64,000 bases of DNA from Actinoplanes oblitus. Its GTDB lineage: Bacteria > Actinomycetota > Actinomycetes > Mycobacteriales > Micromonosporaceae. The notes beneath the pieces are model-generated. The model did no database searches. It worked only from the letters and a program-made list of their open reading frames with translations, and had not been told where the DNA came from. The translations under genes were made by a program, and so were the position numbers. Of the stretch, positions 28,455-38,511 are shown in pieces. Each line of letters begins with the position of its first letter. Positions within the stretch are counted from its first letter, which is position 1. The DNA lies in assembly GCF_030252345.1 (NCBI RefSeq), contig NZ_CP126980.1, forward strand, positions 7,517,501 to 7,581,500, read 5' to 3'.

Positions 28455-28600
28455 CCCACCGGGACCGCGGTGGCGCGCGGCTGACCCCATCGAGAACGCG
28501 GAGGCGCGCGACTGACCCCATCGAGAGCGCGGAGGCGCAACCGACCTGACCAGACCGCGGTGGCGCGCCGCTGAACCAATCAGACCGCCGGGGCGGAGCA
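28434..28600. repeat. 28-31-bp tandem repeat overlapping the DUF218 stop, six copies
   Basis: Copies start at 28434, 28464, 28495, 28526, 28554 and 28584, each with ACCGCGGTGGCGCG or a close variant, then GGCTGACC. The first copy encodes the last codons and stop of the DUF218 protein. The rest fill the gap to the M28 peptidase gene. Confidence 0.88.
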
Positions 28601-28756
28601 GCGCTGGACAGGACCCAGGTGGCGGCGCGGAGCCGTGCCACCTTGGCGCCCGAGGCGATCGCCTGGCTCGGCCCGACCGTCCAGCGCTACCCGCATGGCA
28701 CCATCTGACATCGACGGTCATGGACACCTCGTCCACGGTGGACCAGAGTGGCAGGC

Positions 28757-30118
28757 ATGACGAAACGGCGTGTTCTGCTGACCGCCGCGGCCGCGGCTCC
28801 GCTGGCAGCCCCGGCGCGGGCCGCGCAGGCGGCCGGCCCGCACCGGCGCCCACCCGACCGCGAGCTGCGGGCGATCCTCCGGGAGATCGACCCCCGCCGG
28901 ATCGAGGCCACCGTGCGGCGGCTGGCCGCTTTCGGTACGCGGCACACGCTGTCCTCCCAGACCGATCCGGTACGCGGCATCGGTGCCGCCCGGGACTGGA
29001 TCCATCAGCAGCTGCTGGGCTACGCGGCCACGTCGGCCGGCCGGATGACCGTCGAGCTGCAGTCCTTCGTGCAGCCGGTCTCGCCGCGGGTGCCGACCCC
29101 GACCACGATCACCAACGTGATCGCCACGCTGCGCGGCAGCGCCACCCCGGAGCGGCTCTACGTGGTCACCGGGCACTACGACTCGCGGGCCACCGACGTG
29201 CTCGACTTCACCAGCGACGCGCCGGGCGCCGACGACGACGCGTCAGGCGTCGCGGTGGTCCTGGAGGTGGCCCGGGTCCTCGCCCGGCGGGCGCCCCAGG
29301 CGACCGTCGTCTTCGCCGCTGTCGCCGGCGAGGAGCAGGGCCTCTACGGCTCGGATCACCTGGCTCAGGCCTACCGGGACGCCGGCGCCGACATCCAGGC
29401 GATGTTCAGCAACGACATCGTCGGGACCGGCGACGCGCACGACGGCAGTCGCCCCGACAACCGCACGGTGCGGCTCTTCGTCGAGGGCGTGCCGACCGCG
29501 GAGACCGCCGCCGAGGCGAACATCCGCAGGAGCGTCGGCGGGGAGAACGACGGCCCGTCACGCCAGGTGGGCAGGTTCGTCAAGGAGGTCGAGCCGGCGG
29601 GCACGAACGTGCGGGTGATCTGGCGCCGGGACCGCTACCTGCGCGGCAGCGACCACGTGTCGTTCCTGCTGCGCGGCTATCCGGCGGCCCGGTTCACCGA
29701 GCCGCGGGAGAACTTCGCCCACGAGCACCAGAACGTCCGGGTGGAGAACGGCGTGCAGTACGGCGACCTGGTCGAGTTCTGCGACTTCGACTACATCGCG
29801 CGGGTGGCCCGGGTGAACGCCGCCACGCTGTGGTCGCTGGCCACAGCCCCCGGGACGCCCAAGGACGTGGTGATCGACACCACCCAGCTGACCAACCAGA
29901 CGACCCTGCGCTGGACCGTCGGGACCGAGCCGGACCTGGCCGGATACGAGATCGTCTGGCGGGAGACCACGGCTCCGGACTGGACCGCCGCGCTGCCGGT
30001 GGGCAAGGTCGGTACCGCCACCGTGGACATCTCCAAGGACAACGTGTTCTTCGGGGTGCGGGCGGTGAACGCTTCCGGTCAGCGCAGTCCGGCTGCTGCG
30101 CCGCGGCCGTCCGCCTGA
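28757..30118 (+). CDS. secreted M28-family metallopeptidase with C-terminal FnIII-like domain
   Basis: A 453-residue zinc peptidase of the aminopeptidase Y/S type. The N-terminus MTKRRVLLTAAAAAPLAAPA looks like a twin-arginine-like or ordinary signal peptide ending near ARA. Zinc ligands fit H140 (GHYDSR), D160 in ADDDASG, E193 with catalytic E192 (GEEQG), D220 and H324 in AHEHQN. Residues from about 365 form a fibronectin III-like domain (TTLRWTVGTEPDLAGYEIVWR). It is probably exported and cleaves peptides outside. ATG 28757 is preferred over a GTG at 28748. It follows the repeat tract after the DUF218 gene. Confidence 0.88.
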   Translation: MTKRRVLLTAAAAAPLAAPARAAQAAGPHRRPPDRELRAILREIDPRRIEATVRRLAAFGTRHTLSSQTDPVRGIGAARDWIHQQLLGYAATSAGRMTVELQSFVQPVSPRVPTPTTITNVIATLRGSATPERLYVVTGHYDSRATDVLDFTSDAPGADDDASGVAVVLEVARVLARRAPQATVVFAAVAGEEQGLYGSDHLAQAYRDAGADIQAMFSNDIVGTGDAHDGSRPDNRTVRLFVEGVPTAETAAEANIRRSVGGENDGPSRQVGRFVKEVEPAGTNVRVIWRRDRYLRGSDHVSFLLRGYPAARFTEPRENFAHEHQNVRVENGVQYGDLVEFCDFDYIARVARVNAATLWSLATAPGTPKDVVIDTTQLTNQTTLRWTVGTEPDLAGYEIVWRETTAPDWTAALPVGKVGTATVDISKDNVFFGVRAVNASGQRSPAAAPRPSA

Positions 30119-30280
30119 TAGATTCACGTCGCGATCGCGCGGACGGCGTGATCCCCGAGTGCTCGAAAGAGTGAAGCCTGTGATCCCCGCGGTGCTCAGC
30201 GGCCACTGCCGCTAGACGTCCCTGCCTCACATCCTTCCTTTTCTCTTTCTTCTTCGAGCCCTCGAAAGGGTCACCTCACC
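30119..30280. other. intergenic stretch without recognised features
   Basis: 162 bp between the M28 peptidase and an acetyltransferase. A pyrimidine-rich run (TCCTTCCTTTTCTCTTTC, about 30231-30248) precedes the next gene. No clear hairpin or promoter was found. Confidence 0.5.
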
Positions 30281-31024
30281 ATGGATCTGCGCATCCAGCG
30301 CTCCGTCGTCGCCACCCTGAGCAACCGTCCGAACGCCGTCGAGTGCGGCCCGTTCGTGCTCGGGTTCGACGACAGCTCCGACAGCCCGTTCATCAACTAC
30401 GCCACGCCGGTTCCCGGCGCGGAGATCACCGCGGATCAGGTGGCTGCCCTGGTCACCGCATTCGGCGATCGCAAACCCCGTTTGGAGTACGTCGTCAGCA
30501 GCGCCCCCACGCTGGAGAAGCTGCTGGTCGAAGCCGGATTCACGGTCGAGGCCCGGCACGAGTACCTGGTCTGTACGCCGTCGACGTTCGCCGAGCCGCC
30601 CGCCCCGGCCGGCTTCGAGCTGTTCGAGCCGGTCAGCGACGACGAGCTGACCGGCATGATCACGGTGCAGAGCGAGGCGTTCGGCGCGATCTACACGCCG
30701 AACCCGGCGGAGCTCGGCCGCCAGCGCCGCAACCAGCAGCGCGGTGGCATCCTGGTGGCCGCCCGCAGCGCCGACGGCCACTATGCCGGCGGCGGCGCCG
30801 CGACCGTACCGAGTGACGGCATCAGCGAGGTCGCCGGGATCGCCGTCGGCGAGCGGTTCCGCCGCCGGGGCCTGGGCGGCGCCATCACCGCGGCGGTGAC
30901 CAGCCGCCTCTTCGCCAACGGTGTGGACATCGCCTGGCTGGAGGCCTCCGGCGAGGACTCCTGGCGGGTCTACGAGCGGGTCGGCTTCCGCCCGACCGGG
31001 CAGCGGCTCTACATCTCCAGGTAG
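30281..31024 (+). CDS. two-lobed GNAT acetyltransferase
   Basis: A 247-residue protein. The C-terminal part (about 110-245) is a GNAT domain with VAGIAVGERFRRRGLGGAIT as the acetyl-CoA loop and the ending VYERVGFRPTGQRLYI. The N-terminal 100 residues form another alpha/beta lobe that may be a degenerate GNAT copy. The substrate is unknown. It stands alone; a strong hairpin follows within 10 bp of the stop. Confidence 0.82.
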   Translation: MDLRIQRSVVATLSNRPNAVECGPFVLGFDDSSDSPFINYATPVPGAEITADQVAALVTAFGDRKPRLEYVVSSAPTLEKLLVEAGFTVEARHEYLVCTPSTFAEPPAPAGFELFEPVSDDELTGMITVQSEAFGAIYTPNPAELGRQRRNQQRGGILVAARSADGHYAGGGAATVPSDGISEVAGIAVGERFRRRGLGGAITAAVTSRLFANGVDIAWLEASGEDSWRVYERVGFRPTGQRLYISR

Positions 31025-31033
31025 TGGGAACGC

Positions 31034-31065
31034 TCCCGGGGCATCCCGCCGTGGGTGCCCCGGGA
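31034..31065 (+). terminator. terminator hairpin after acetyltransferase
   Basis: A perfect 10-bp stem TCCCGGGGCA/TGCCCCGGGA (31034-31043 with 31056-31065) followed by CTTTA. It ends 15 bp before the SDR start, so the SDR promoter, if separate, must overlap it. Confidence 0.65.
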
Positions 31066-31080
31066 CTTTATCGTGGCCGC

Positions 31081-31818
31081 GTGACGATCAAGGGCGCAGC
31101 TTTGGTTACCGGGGCCTCACGGGGGCTGGGAGCGCACATCGCTCGGCGGCTCGCGGCTGACGGGTGGGCGGTGGCGGTCAACTACCGCTCGGATCGGGAC
31201 GGGGCGGAGCGTGTCGTCGCCGACATCGTCGCCGGGAGTGGACGGGCGGTCGCGGTGCACGGGGACGTGACCGACGAGAACGCCGTACCGGAAATGGTGG
31301 CCTCGGCCACGGATCGCCTGGGACCGATCGGCGTCGTGGTGGCGAATGCCACCGGGCCGCAACCCACCGGACCGGCCGAGGAGGTCAGCTGGCGGGACCA
31401 CCTGGACCAGCTGGAGTTCTTCGTGAAGAGCCCGACGCTGCTGATGCAGGCGACCCTGCCGGGGATGCGGGAACTGGGCGGCGGGCGGTTCATCCACATC
31501 GGGTCGGACGCGTTCGAGCGCGCGCTGCCCGGGATGTCGGCCTACAACGCGGCCAAGGGGGCACAGCTCGGGCTGGCCCGCACGTGGGCCCGGGAGCTGG
31601 GGAGATACGGCGTCACGGTGAACGTGGTGGCGCCCGGCTGGATCCCGGTGGAGCGGCACGGGGACGCGGACACCGCCGGGTATGTCGCGGATGTACCGCT
31701 GGGCCGGATCGGCACGCCGCAGGACATCGCGGAGGTGGTGGCGTTCGTGGCGTCGGACGCGTCCCGGTTCGTCACCGGGGAGCGGATCACCGTGAACGGC
31801 GGGCACACCATCGACTGA
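31081..31818 (+). CDS. short-chain dehydrogenase/reductase
   Basis: A 245-residue classical SDR of the FabG-like group. The cofactor loop TGASRGLG is at 10-17 and N89 in VANAT. Catalytic S142, Y155 and K159 lie in HIGSDA and SAYNAAKG. VTGERITVNGGHTID is a standard C-terminus. An Arg in NYRSDRD suggests NADP. The substrate is unknown; the single-gene context gives no clue. The start is GTG at 31081, since longer in-frame codons lie in the upstream terminator. Confidence 0.88.
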   Translation: MTIKGAALVTGASRGLGAHIARRLAADGWAVAVNYRSDRDGAERVVADIVAGSGRAVAVHGDVTDENAVPEMVASATDRLGPIGVVVANATGPQPTGPAEEVSWRDHLDQLEFFVKSPTLLMQATLPGMRELGGGRFIHIGSDAFERALPGMSAYNAAKGAQLGLARTWARELGRYGVTVNVVAPGWIPVERHGDADTAGYVADVPLGRIGTPQDIAEVVAFVASDASRFVTGERITVNGGHTID

Positions 31819-31881
31819 GCACCGGCGCCGGTCGCGGCCGGGTCACTTCTGGTGGGACCGGCGGCGGGCGTACCGGAAGAA

Positions 31882-31917
31882 GCTCAGGGACCCGCGGCGG
31901 ACCGCGGGTCCCTGAGC
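31882..31917. terminator. strong terminator hairpin between SDR and pheT
   Basis: A perfect 16-bp stem (31882-31897 with 31902-31917) and a CGGA loop, 14 nt beyond the pheT stop. It probably terminates pheST and could also stop the convergent SDR transcript. Confidence 0.82.
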
Positions 31918-31931
31918 GAACGGTGTGCGGG

Positions 31932-34400
31932 TCAGGCGCCGCGCAGCGTGGCGCCGAAGCAGGACGCGGTCAGCGCGACCGCCGCGTCGCGGGCCGCGAT
32001 GGTCTCCTCCGAGGTGAGGGTGCGGTCCGGGGCGCGGAAGGTCAGCTTGTAGGCCAGCGACCGCTTGCCCTCGCCGAGCTGCTCCGACTCGTAGACGTCG
32101 AACAGCGCCACCGACTCCAGCAGCTGGCCGGCGCCCTCGGCGAGGGTGGCCTGCACCTCGCCGGCCGGAACCGTGCGGTCCAGGACCAGAGCCACGTCGA
32201 TCAGCGCCGGCGGGAACGTGGAGATCTTCGGGGCGTCGACGACCGGGGCGTCCGGGAGGGCGTCCAGGTCGATCTCCATGGCGCTGGTGCGCTTGGGCAG
32301 TTCGAGCGCGGCGACGACGGCCGGGTGCAGCTCGCCCGCGTAGCCGACGACGTCGTCGCCGACCAGGATCGCGGCGCAGCGACCCGGGTGCCACGGGGCC
32401 TGCTCGGCGGCGCGGACCGAGACCCGCGACGCCGGGACCCCGGCGGCGCTGAGCGCGATCCGGGCCGCCTCGATGGCGTCCGCCCAGCTCGCCGCCTGGC
32501 CCGGACCCCACCAGCCGGCCGGCGAGACGTCACCGGTGAGCACCGCGGCCAGGTGCCACGGCTGCTCCGGGACGATCGCGTTGGCCTGCGTCCACTCCTC
32601 GGCGGTGGGCCGGCGGTCGACGCCGAGCACCGGCGGGGCGGTGGCGGTCAGGTGCGGCAGGAACACCGCGCCGGTCTCGAAGAGCGCCACGTCCCGGTGA
32701 CCCCGGCCCAGGTTGCGCTTGAGCGTGCCGAGCAGCGGGCCGAGCAGGTTGGTCCGCAGCAGCGGCTCCTCCTCGGAGAGCGGGTTGGTCAGCCGGACCG
32801 CGCTGCGCCGCGGGTCGTCGGCGGGCAGCCCCAGCTGGTCCGCCGCGCCGGGTGCGACGAACGGGTAGGACAGCACCTCGACGTAGCCGTTCTCGGCCAG
32901 CGCGCGGCCGACCGAACGGAGCCGGCGCTGCGCCGGGGTGAGGCCCTTGCTGGCCCCGGCCGGCGGCAGCACGCTGGGGATGTCGTTGTACCCACCGAGC
33001 CGCGCCACCTCCTCGACCAGGTCGATCGGGGCGACCAGGTCGGGCCGCCAGCTCGGCGGGACGACGTCGCTGCCGGAGACCGTGCAGCCGACCGCTGTCA
33101 GCAGCTCGGCGATCCGGTCCGCCGAGTAGGGCAGGCCGATGATCCGGGACGGCAGGTCGGCCGGCAGCGTGATCGCGGTGCGCGGCGCGACGTGGTCGAT
33201 GTCCAGCACCCGCTCGTCGACGGTCCCGCCGGCGTGCTCCACCAGGATGGCGACGGCCCGCTCCAGCGCGGCCAGCGTGAGCTGCGGGTCGACGCCCCGC
33301 TCCCAGCGCTTGGCGGCCTCGCTGAACAGCTTGTGCCGGCGGGCGGTGCGCCCGACCATCACCGGGTCCCAGTGCGCGGCCTCGAGGAGCACGTCGACGG
33401 TGCCCTGCTGCCACTCGCTGGTCTCGCCGCCCATCACCGCGGCGAGCGAGATCGGCCCGGTCTCGTCGCAGATCACCATGTCCTCGGCGTCCAGCACGCG
33501 GGCGACGCCGTCCAGGGTGGTCAGTTTCTCGCCCGGGCGGGCACGGCGCACGGTCAGGCCGCCGCGCAGCCGCTGCAGGTCGAAGACGTGCATCGGCTGA
33601 CCGAACTCGAGCATCAGGTAGTTGGTGATGTCGACGGGCAGCGAGATGGCCCGGATGCCCGACGCGATCAGCCGGCGCTGCATCCACTCGGGCGACTTGG
33701 CGGCCGGGTCGATGCCGCGCACCACGCGAGCCGAGAACCGGTCACAGCCGACGGTGTCCTCGACGGTGAGCGGCCACGGGACGTCGGCGGTCCGGCCGGC
33801 GGCCTCGATCGCGGCCGGGTCGGTGAACGCCACGCCGAAGTGGGTGGCCAGCTCGCGGGCGATGCCGCGGACACTCATCTCGTAACCCCGGTCCGGGGTG
33901 ATCTCCACCTCGACCAGCACGTCGTCGAGCCCGACCACCGGGCGCGCGTCCACGCCGGGCGCGGCCGCGTCGGCGGGCAGCACGATGATGCCCTCGTGCT
34001 CGTCGGAGACACCCAGCTCGCGGGCCGAGCAGATCATGCCGTGCGAGTTGCGGCCGTACGTCTTGCGGGCCCCGATCGTGAAGCCACCCGGCAGCTCGCC
34101 GCCGGGCAGGATGACCACGACGAGGTCGCCCTCGGCGAAGTTGCGGGCGCCGCAGACGATCTCCTGCGGCACGGCACGGCCGACGTCCACGGTGCAGAAC
34201 CGGATCGGCTTCTTGAAGCCGGTCAGCTCCTCGATGGTCAGCACCCGGCCGACGACCAGGTCGCCCTTGATCGTGGCGGCCTGGTCGACGATCGACTCGA
34301 CCTCCATGCCGAGGTTGGTGAGCGCCAGGTCGAGCCGCTCGGCGGTGAGGTCCGCGGGCAGCTCGACGTACTCGCGCAGCCACGACAGTGACGTCTTCAT
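31932..34400 (-). CDS. pheT: phenylalanyl-tRNA synthetase beta subunit
   Basis: The 822-residue beta chain of the alpha2-beta2 enzyme that charges tRNA-Phe. From the N-terminus: the EMAP-type tRNA-binding fold (about 39-150, with ARNFAEGDLVVV and NSHGMICS), the B3/B4 editing domain (ISLPVDITNYLMLEFGQPMH), B5, a catalytic-like fold, and the C-terminal ferredoxin anticodon-binding domain (DVYESEQLGEGKRSLAYKL). The ATG at 34400 is the conserved MKTSLSWLREYV start; upstream in-frame residues belong to the pheS shadow. The gap to pheS is 4 bp. Confidence 0.97.
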   Translation of the reverse strand: MKTSLSWLREYVELPADLTAERLDLALTNLGMEVESIVDQAATIKGDLVVGRVLTIEELTGFKKPIRFCTVDVGRAVPQEIVCGARNFAEGDLVVVILPGGELPGGFTIGARKTYGRNSHGMICSARELGVSDEHEGIIVLPADAAAPGVDARPVVGLDDVLVEVEITPDRGYEMSVRGIARELATHFGVAFTDPAAIEAAGRTADVPWPLTVEDTVGCDRFSARVVRGIDPAAKSPEWMQRRLIASGIRAISLPVDITNYLMLEFGQPMHVFDLQRLRGGLTVRRARPGEKLTTLDGVARVLDAEDMVICDETGPISLAAVMGGETSEWQQGTVDVLLEAAHWDPVMVGRTARRHKLFSEAAKRWERGVDPQLTLAALERAVAILVEHAGGTVDERVLDIDHVAPRTAITLPADLPSRIIGLPYSADRIAELLTAVGCTVSGSDVVPPSWRPDLVAPIDLVEEVARLGGYNDIPSVLPPAGASKGLTPAQRRLRSVGRALAENGYVEVLSYPFVAPGAADQLGLPADDPRRSAVRLTNPLSEEEPLLRTNLLGPLLGTLKRNLGRGHRDVALFETGAVFLPHLTATAPPVLGVDRRPTAEEWTQANAIVPEQPWHLAAVLTGDVSPAGWWGPGQAASWADAIEAARIALSAAGVPASRVSVRAAEQAPWHPGRCAAILVGDDVVGYAGELHPAVVAALELPKRTSAMEIDLDALPDAPVVDAPKISTFPPALIDVALVLDRTVPAGEVQATLAEGAGQLLESVALFDVYESEQLGEGKRSLAYKLTFRAPDRTLTSEETIAARDAAVALTASCFGATLRGA

Positions 34401-34404
34401 CGCG

Positions 34405-35685
<1,281 letters not shown>

Positions 35686-35958
35686 GTCTAGTGAGGCACG
35701 GCTGGGCCGCAGCCCGCCGGTCAGCGAGTTCGCGCAGGAGTCAGATCCGGCGCCCGCGACCAGCGGGCCGGATAAACAGTTCCCTCGGACCTGACATGGC
35801 GCCCAGCATACCGTCCCGCCGCCGGGCCCCGCCGACCGATATCGGGTCGGTGGCACGTGCCGGTGCCGCGTGGCGCTCGCCGGCGGGATGAACGTCAGGC
35901 GTGTGGTCCTCGCGGCCCAGGCTGTGGTCGGGTTCATCGGGTCCCGGCGGACGAGCCG
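35686..35958. other. 273-bp gap upstream of the pheS repeats
   Basis: Lies between the rRNA methyltransferase stop and the pheS-leader repeats. It holds a GACGGTATGCTGG run on the minus strand with a possible -10 (TATGCT) but no matching -35. A short ORF on the same strand has one Phe codon only and does not look like a Phe attenuator peptide. No other feature is supported. Confidence 0.4.
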
Positions 35959-36732
35959 TCAGCGCTGGGCGCGCGCTGACGCGTAGAGGCAGACGGCGGC
36001 CGCGGCGGCCAGGTTGAGGCTCTCCGCGCCGCCGTAGATCGGCACCCGGACCCGGCGGTCGGCGGCGGCCAGCAGGTCGCCGCCCAGGCCGTGCGCCTCG
36101 GAGCCGAACAGCCAGGCGGTCGGCGCGCTCAGCAGCCCGCCGTCGAGCAGCGAGTCCACGTCGTCCGCGCCGGTGCCGCTGGTCGCGAGAACCTGCAGGC
36201 CGGAGTCCTGGAGCAGGTCGAGCACGCCGAGCGGGGCACGGACCACGTCCACGTGGAACAGCGAGCCGGCCGAGGACCGTACGCATTTGCCGTTGTAGGG
36301 GTCGACCGCGTCACCCGCGAAGATCACCGCGTCCGCGCCGGCCGCGTCGGCGGTGCGCAGGATGGTCCCGGCGTTGCCCGGGTCGCGGATCTCGGCGAGC
36401 ACCGCCACCAGCGTGGGCCGCTTGCCGAGCGCCTCGGCGATCGGCACGTCGACCTGCTCGCAGAGCGCGACGACGCCCTGCGGGTGCACGGTCTCGGTGA
36501 GCGCCGCGAGCGCCTCGTCGGTGACCGGGGAGACCTCCGGCGCCTGGGCGGTCAGCTCGGCGTGCTTCTCCAGGCCGGCCGGGGTGCCGAACAGCTCCAG
36601 GACGACACCGGCGGCGAGCGCCTCGCGCACGGCCTGCGGCCCCTCGGCGAGGAACCGCCGGGCCTGGTCACGGTCCCGGCGCCGGTGCAGGCGGCGAGCG
36701 GCGACGATTCTCGGGGTACGCGGTGTGAACAT
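35959..36732 (-). CDS. SpoU-family RNA 2'-O-methyltransferase
   Basis: A 257-residue SPOUT methyltransferase of the TsnR/TrmH type. The N-terminal SpoU_sub_bind part (about 10-85) is followed by the trefoil-knot domain with motifs AEIRDPGNAGTILRTADA, AWLFGSEAHGLG and PIYGGAESLNLAAAAAVCLY. The target is probably 23S rRNA, but the site cannot be told. It sits right after infC-rpmI-rplT on the same strand, a common arrangement in actinobacteria, but a terminator hairpin precedes it. The ATG at 36732 follows ACGGAGAC. Confidence 0.9.
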   Translation of the reverse strand: MFTPRTPRIVAARRLHRRRDRDQARRFLAEGPQAVREALAAGVVLELFGTPAGLEKHAELTAQAPEVSPVTDEALAALTETVHPQGVVALCEQVDVPIAEALGKRPTLVAVLAEIRDPGNAGTILRTADAAGADAVIFAGDAVDPYNGKCVRSSAGSLFHVDVVRAPLGVLDLLQDSGLQVLATSGTGADDVDSLLDGGLLSAPTAWLFGSEAHGLGGDLLAAADRRVRVPIYGGAESLNLAAAAAVCLYASARAQR

Positions 36733-36753
36733 GTCTCCGTCTCGGGAAAGGGA

Positions 36754-36781
36754 AACGCCCCCCGATCGCTCGGGGGGCGTT
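36754..36781 (-). terminator. terminator after rplT
   Basis: A perfect 12-bp stem (36754-36765 with 36770-36781) with a 4-nt loop, 17 nt past the rplT stop. On the minus strand it is followed by TCCCTTTCCC. It separates the ribosomal-protein operon from the methyltransferase gene. Confidence 0.8.
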
Positions 36782-36798
36782 CCTGGAGATGCGCGAAC

Positions 36799-37191
36799 TC
36801 AGGCGGCCTGAGCGGCGGCGCCGCCGGTGCCCTCGGCCGCGACGGCCGCGCGAGCGACCTCGACGATGGCCGCGAACGCGGTGGCGTCGTTGACCGCGAG
36901 GTCCGCCAGGATCTTGCGGTCGACCTCGACCTCGGCCAGCTTCAGGCCCTGGATCAGGCGGTTGTAGGTCATCCCGTTGGCGCGGGCGGCCGCGTTGATA
37001 CGGGTGATCCACAGCTGCCGGAAGTCGCCCTTGCGGTCACGGCGGTCGCGGTACGAGTACTGCATCGAGTGCAGCACCTGCTCCTTGGCCTTGCGGTACA
37101 GGCGGGAGCGCTGACCGCGGTAGCCGCTCGCGGTCTCGAGCAGGGTACGGCGCTTCTTCTGGGCGTTTACCGCCCGCTTGACGCGTGCCAT
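36799..37191 (-). CDS. rplT: 50S ribosomal protein L20
   Basis: A 130-residue 23S rRNA-binding protein needed early in 50S assembly. It starts [16 protein letters not shown] and carries the long helical arm and globular [17 protein letters not shown] domain. The C-terminal 10-residue tail ([11 protein letters not shown]) is an actinobacterial extension. It is third in infC-rpmI-rplT, 38 bp after rpmI. Confidence 0.98.
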   Translation of the reverse strand: MARVKRAVNAQKKRRTLLETASGYRGQRSRLYRKAKEQVLHSMQYSYRDRRDRKGDFRQLWITRINAAARANGMTYNRLIQGLKLAEVEVDRKILADLAVNDATAFAAIVEVARAAVAAEGTGGAAAQAA

Positions 37192-37229
37192 TTCAAGTAC
37201 TCCTTACAGGGGAACGTGTCAGGCGCGCG

Positions 37230-37424
37230 TCAGCGGCCCAGAAGCTTCTTCACTCGCGCGGTGTCGGCCTTGGCGACCACCACAGTGCCGGTCATCCGGC
37301 GGGTAACGTGGGAGGACTTGTGCTCGAGCAGGTGGCGCTTGCCGGTCTGCTCCCGCACGATCTTGCCCTTGCCGGTGACCTTCACCCGCTTACCCATGCC
37401 GGTGTGGCTCTTCATCTTCGGCAC
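37230..37424 (-). CDS. rpmI: 50S ribosomal protein L35
   Basis: A 64-residue basic ribosomal protein, MPKMKSHTGMGKRVKVTG to KKLLGR, full length. It is preceded by a 139-bp spacer from infC that holds a large inverted-repeat structure, and followed by rplT. Confidence 0.98.
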   Translation of the reverse strand: MPKMKSHTGMGKRVKVTGKGKIVREQTGKRHLLEHKSSHVTRRMTGTVVVAKADTARVKKLLGR

Positions 37425-37492
37425 TTAGAACGCCTCTTTCTGATCTTTCCGCCCGACCAGGGGAACGCGCGGAAAAGCTGACTAATCGAGGA

Positions 37493-37560
37493 TTGTTCAC
37501 GACGGTTGAGACGACCTGCCCCGCTTACGAAGCGTTCGCCTCAAGGTAGGTCGTGAACAA
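37493..37560 (-). promoter_or_regulatory. structured RNA element in the infC-rpmI spacer
   Basis: An outer perfect 11-bp inverted repeat, TTGTTCACGAC (37493-37503) and GTCGTGAACAA (37550-37560), encloses TTGAG/CTCAA and CGCTT-ACG-AAGCG. A competing helix is possible between 37511-37520 and 37545-37554 (9 of 10 pairs in the transcript). The two helices share bases 37550-37554, so they exclude each other. CTTTTCC follows on the transcript. It may be an attenuator or autoregulatory site for L35/L20; no known family was recognised. Confidence 0.6.
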
Positions 37561-37563
37561 ACC

Positions 37564-38190
37564 TCACTCTGCGGTGGTATCGGCAGGGGTGGCCGGCGGC
37601 ACCTCGGTACCGTCGCCCTCACGCGGCTCACGAGCGGGCTTGCCGCCAGCCGCCGTGGCGGCGACCGCAGCGGCCTTCGTGGCCCGGTGCGGCGCCAGCA
37701 CCATGATCATGTTCCGACCGTCCTGCTTCGGGCTGGCCTCCACGAAGCCCAGCTCGGAGATCTCCTCGCTGAGCCGGCGAAGCAGCCGGAAGCCCAGCTC
37801 GGGGCGGCTCTGCTCACGGCCGCGGAACATGATCGTCACCTTGACCTTGTCGCCCGCCTTGAGGAACCGCACCACGTGACCCTTTTTGGTCTCGTAGTCG
37901 TGCGGGTCGATCTTCGGCCGCAGCTTCATTTCCTTGATGACGGTCTGCTGCTGGTTGCGCCGCGCTTCGCGGGCCTTCAGTGCGCTCTCGTACTTGAACT
38001 TGCCGAAGTCCATGAGCTTGCACACCGGCGGCCGGGCCATCGGAGCAACCTCGACCAGGTCCAGGTCCACGTCCGCGGCCAGTTGGAGCGCGCGCTCGAG
38101 CGGCACGATGCCGACCTGCTCACCCTCCGGACCGACCAGACGGACCTCACGAGCCCGGATCTGTTCGTTCACGCGTGGTTCGACGCTGAT
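37564..38190 (-). CDS. infC: translation initiation factor IF-3, ATC start
   Basis: Binds the 30S subunit, blocks premature 50S joining and proofreads start codons. The protein (208 residues from 38190) has [22 protein letters not shown], the helical linker [17 protein letters not shown] and the C-terminal domain; a 30-residue acidic/Ala tail ends it. The start chosen is ATC at 38190: GAGGAGG lies 4 nt upstream, and [10 protein letters not shown] matches the family N-terminus. The first conventional codon, GTG 38172, has no ribosome site. A rare start fits known IF-3 autoregulation by start-codon discrimination. Confidence 0.93.
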   Translation of the reverse strand: MSVEPRVNEQIRAREVRLVGPEGEQVGIVPLERALQLAADVDLDLVEVAPMARPPVCKLMDFGKFKYESALKAREARRNQQQTVIKEMKLRPKIDPHDYETKKGHVVRFLKAGDKVKVTIMFRGREQSRPELGFRLLRRLSEEISELGFVEASPKQDGRNMIMVLAPHRATKAAAVAATAAGGKPAREPREGDGTEVPPATPADTTAE

Positions 38191-38302
38191 GGGGCCTCCT
38201 CAGTTGCAATCCTCGCCCGACCGGAATCGGCCGGGCGCTGTCAATGTCGGTCGGCCCCGAATCACCGGCCCGCTGACGTGCGGGACGGCCGGGAAAGCAG
38301 AA

Positions 38303-38337
38303 GGCCTCGGCCGCACGTTCCCGTGCATGCCAAGGCC
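38303..38337 (-). promoter_or_regulatory. imperfect hairpin in infC leader, possible attenuator
   Basis: GGCCT-C-GGC pairs with GCC-A-AGGCC, with an inner GCACG/CGTGC stem. In the infC transcript it is followed by TCTGCTTTCC, resembling a weak terminator about 115 nt before the ATC start. This part of the 369-bp gap (38191-38559) holds no gene. Confidence 0.5.
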
Positions 38338-38511
38338 CGCTCGACCGGTCATCGACGTCCCAACGAGGAACGTGCCCCGGACAGGGAAAATTCCCTGCTC
38401 GGATGACCGGACCCGGACACAGTCAGTGACTCGGGTGGGAACCAGCGGGCTCCTCTTTCGCGCCTGACTCAGGGCCAGACGTGGTCGACTGCCCACTAGC
38501 TTACCAGGCGT

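Noticed and set aside
31164-34391. 1075-codon open frame on the plus strand
   Set aside because: It is antisense to pheT and out of frame with the SDR; the translation is Arg/Gly-rich with no domain.
35686-35958. Phe leader peptide or T-box for pheST
   Set aside because: The short same-strand ORF has a single Phe codon and no T-box sequence (AGGGTGGNACCGCG-like) or terminator pair is visible.
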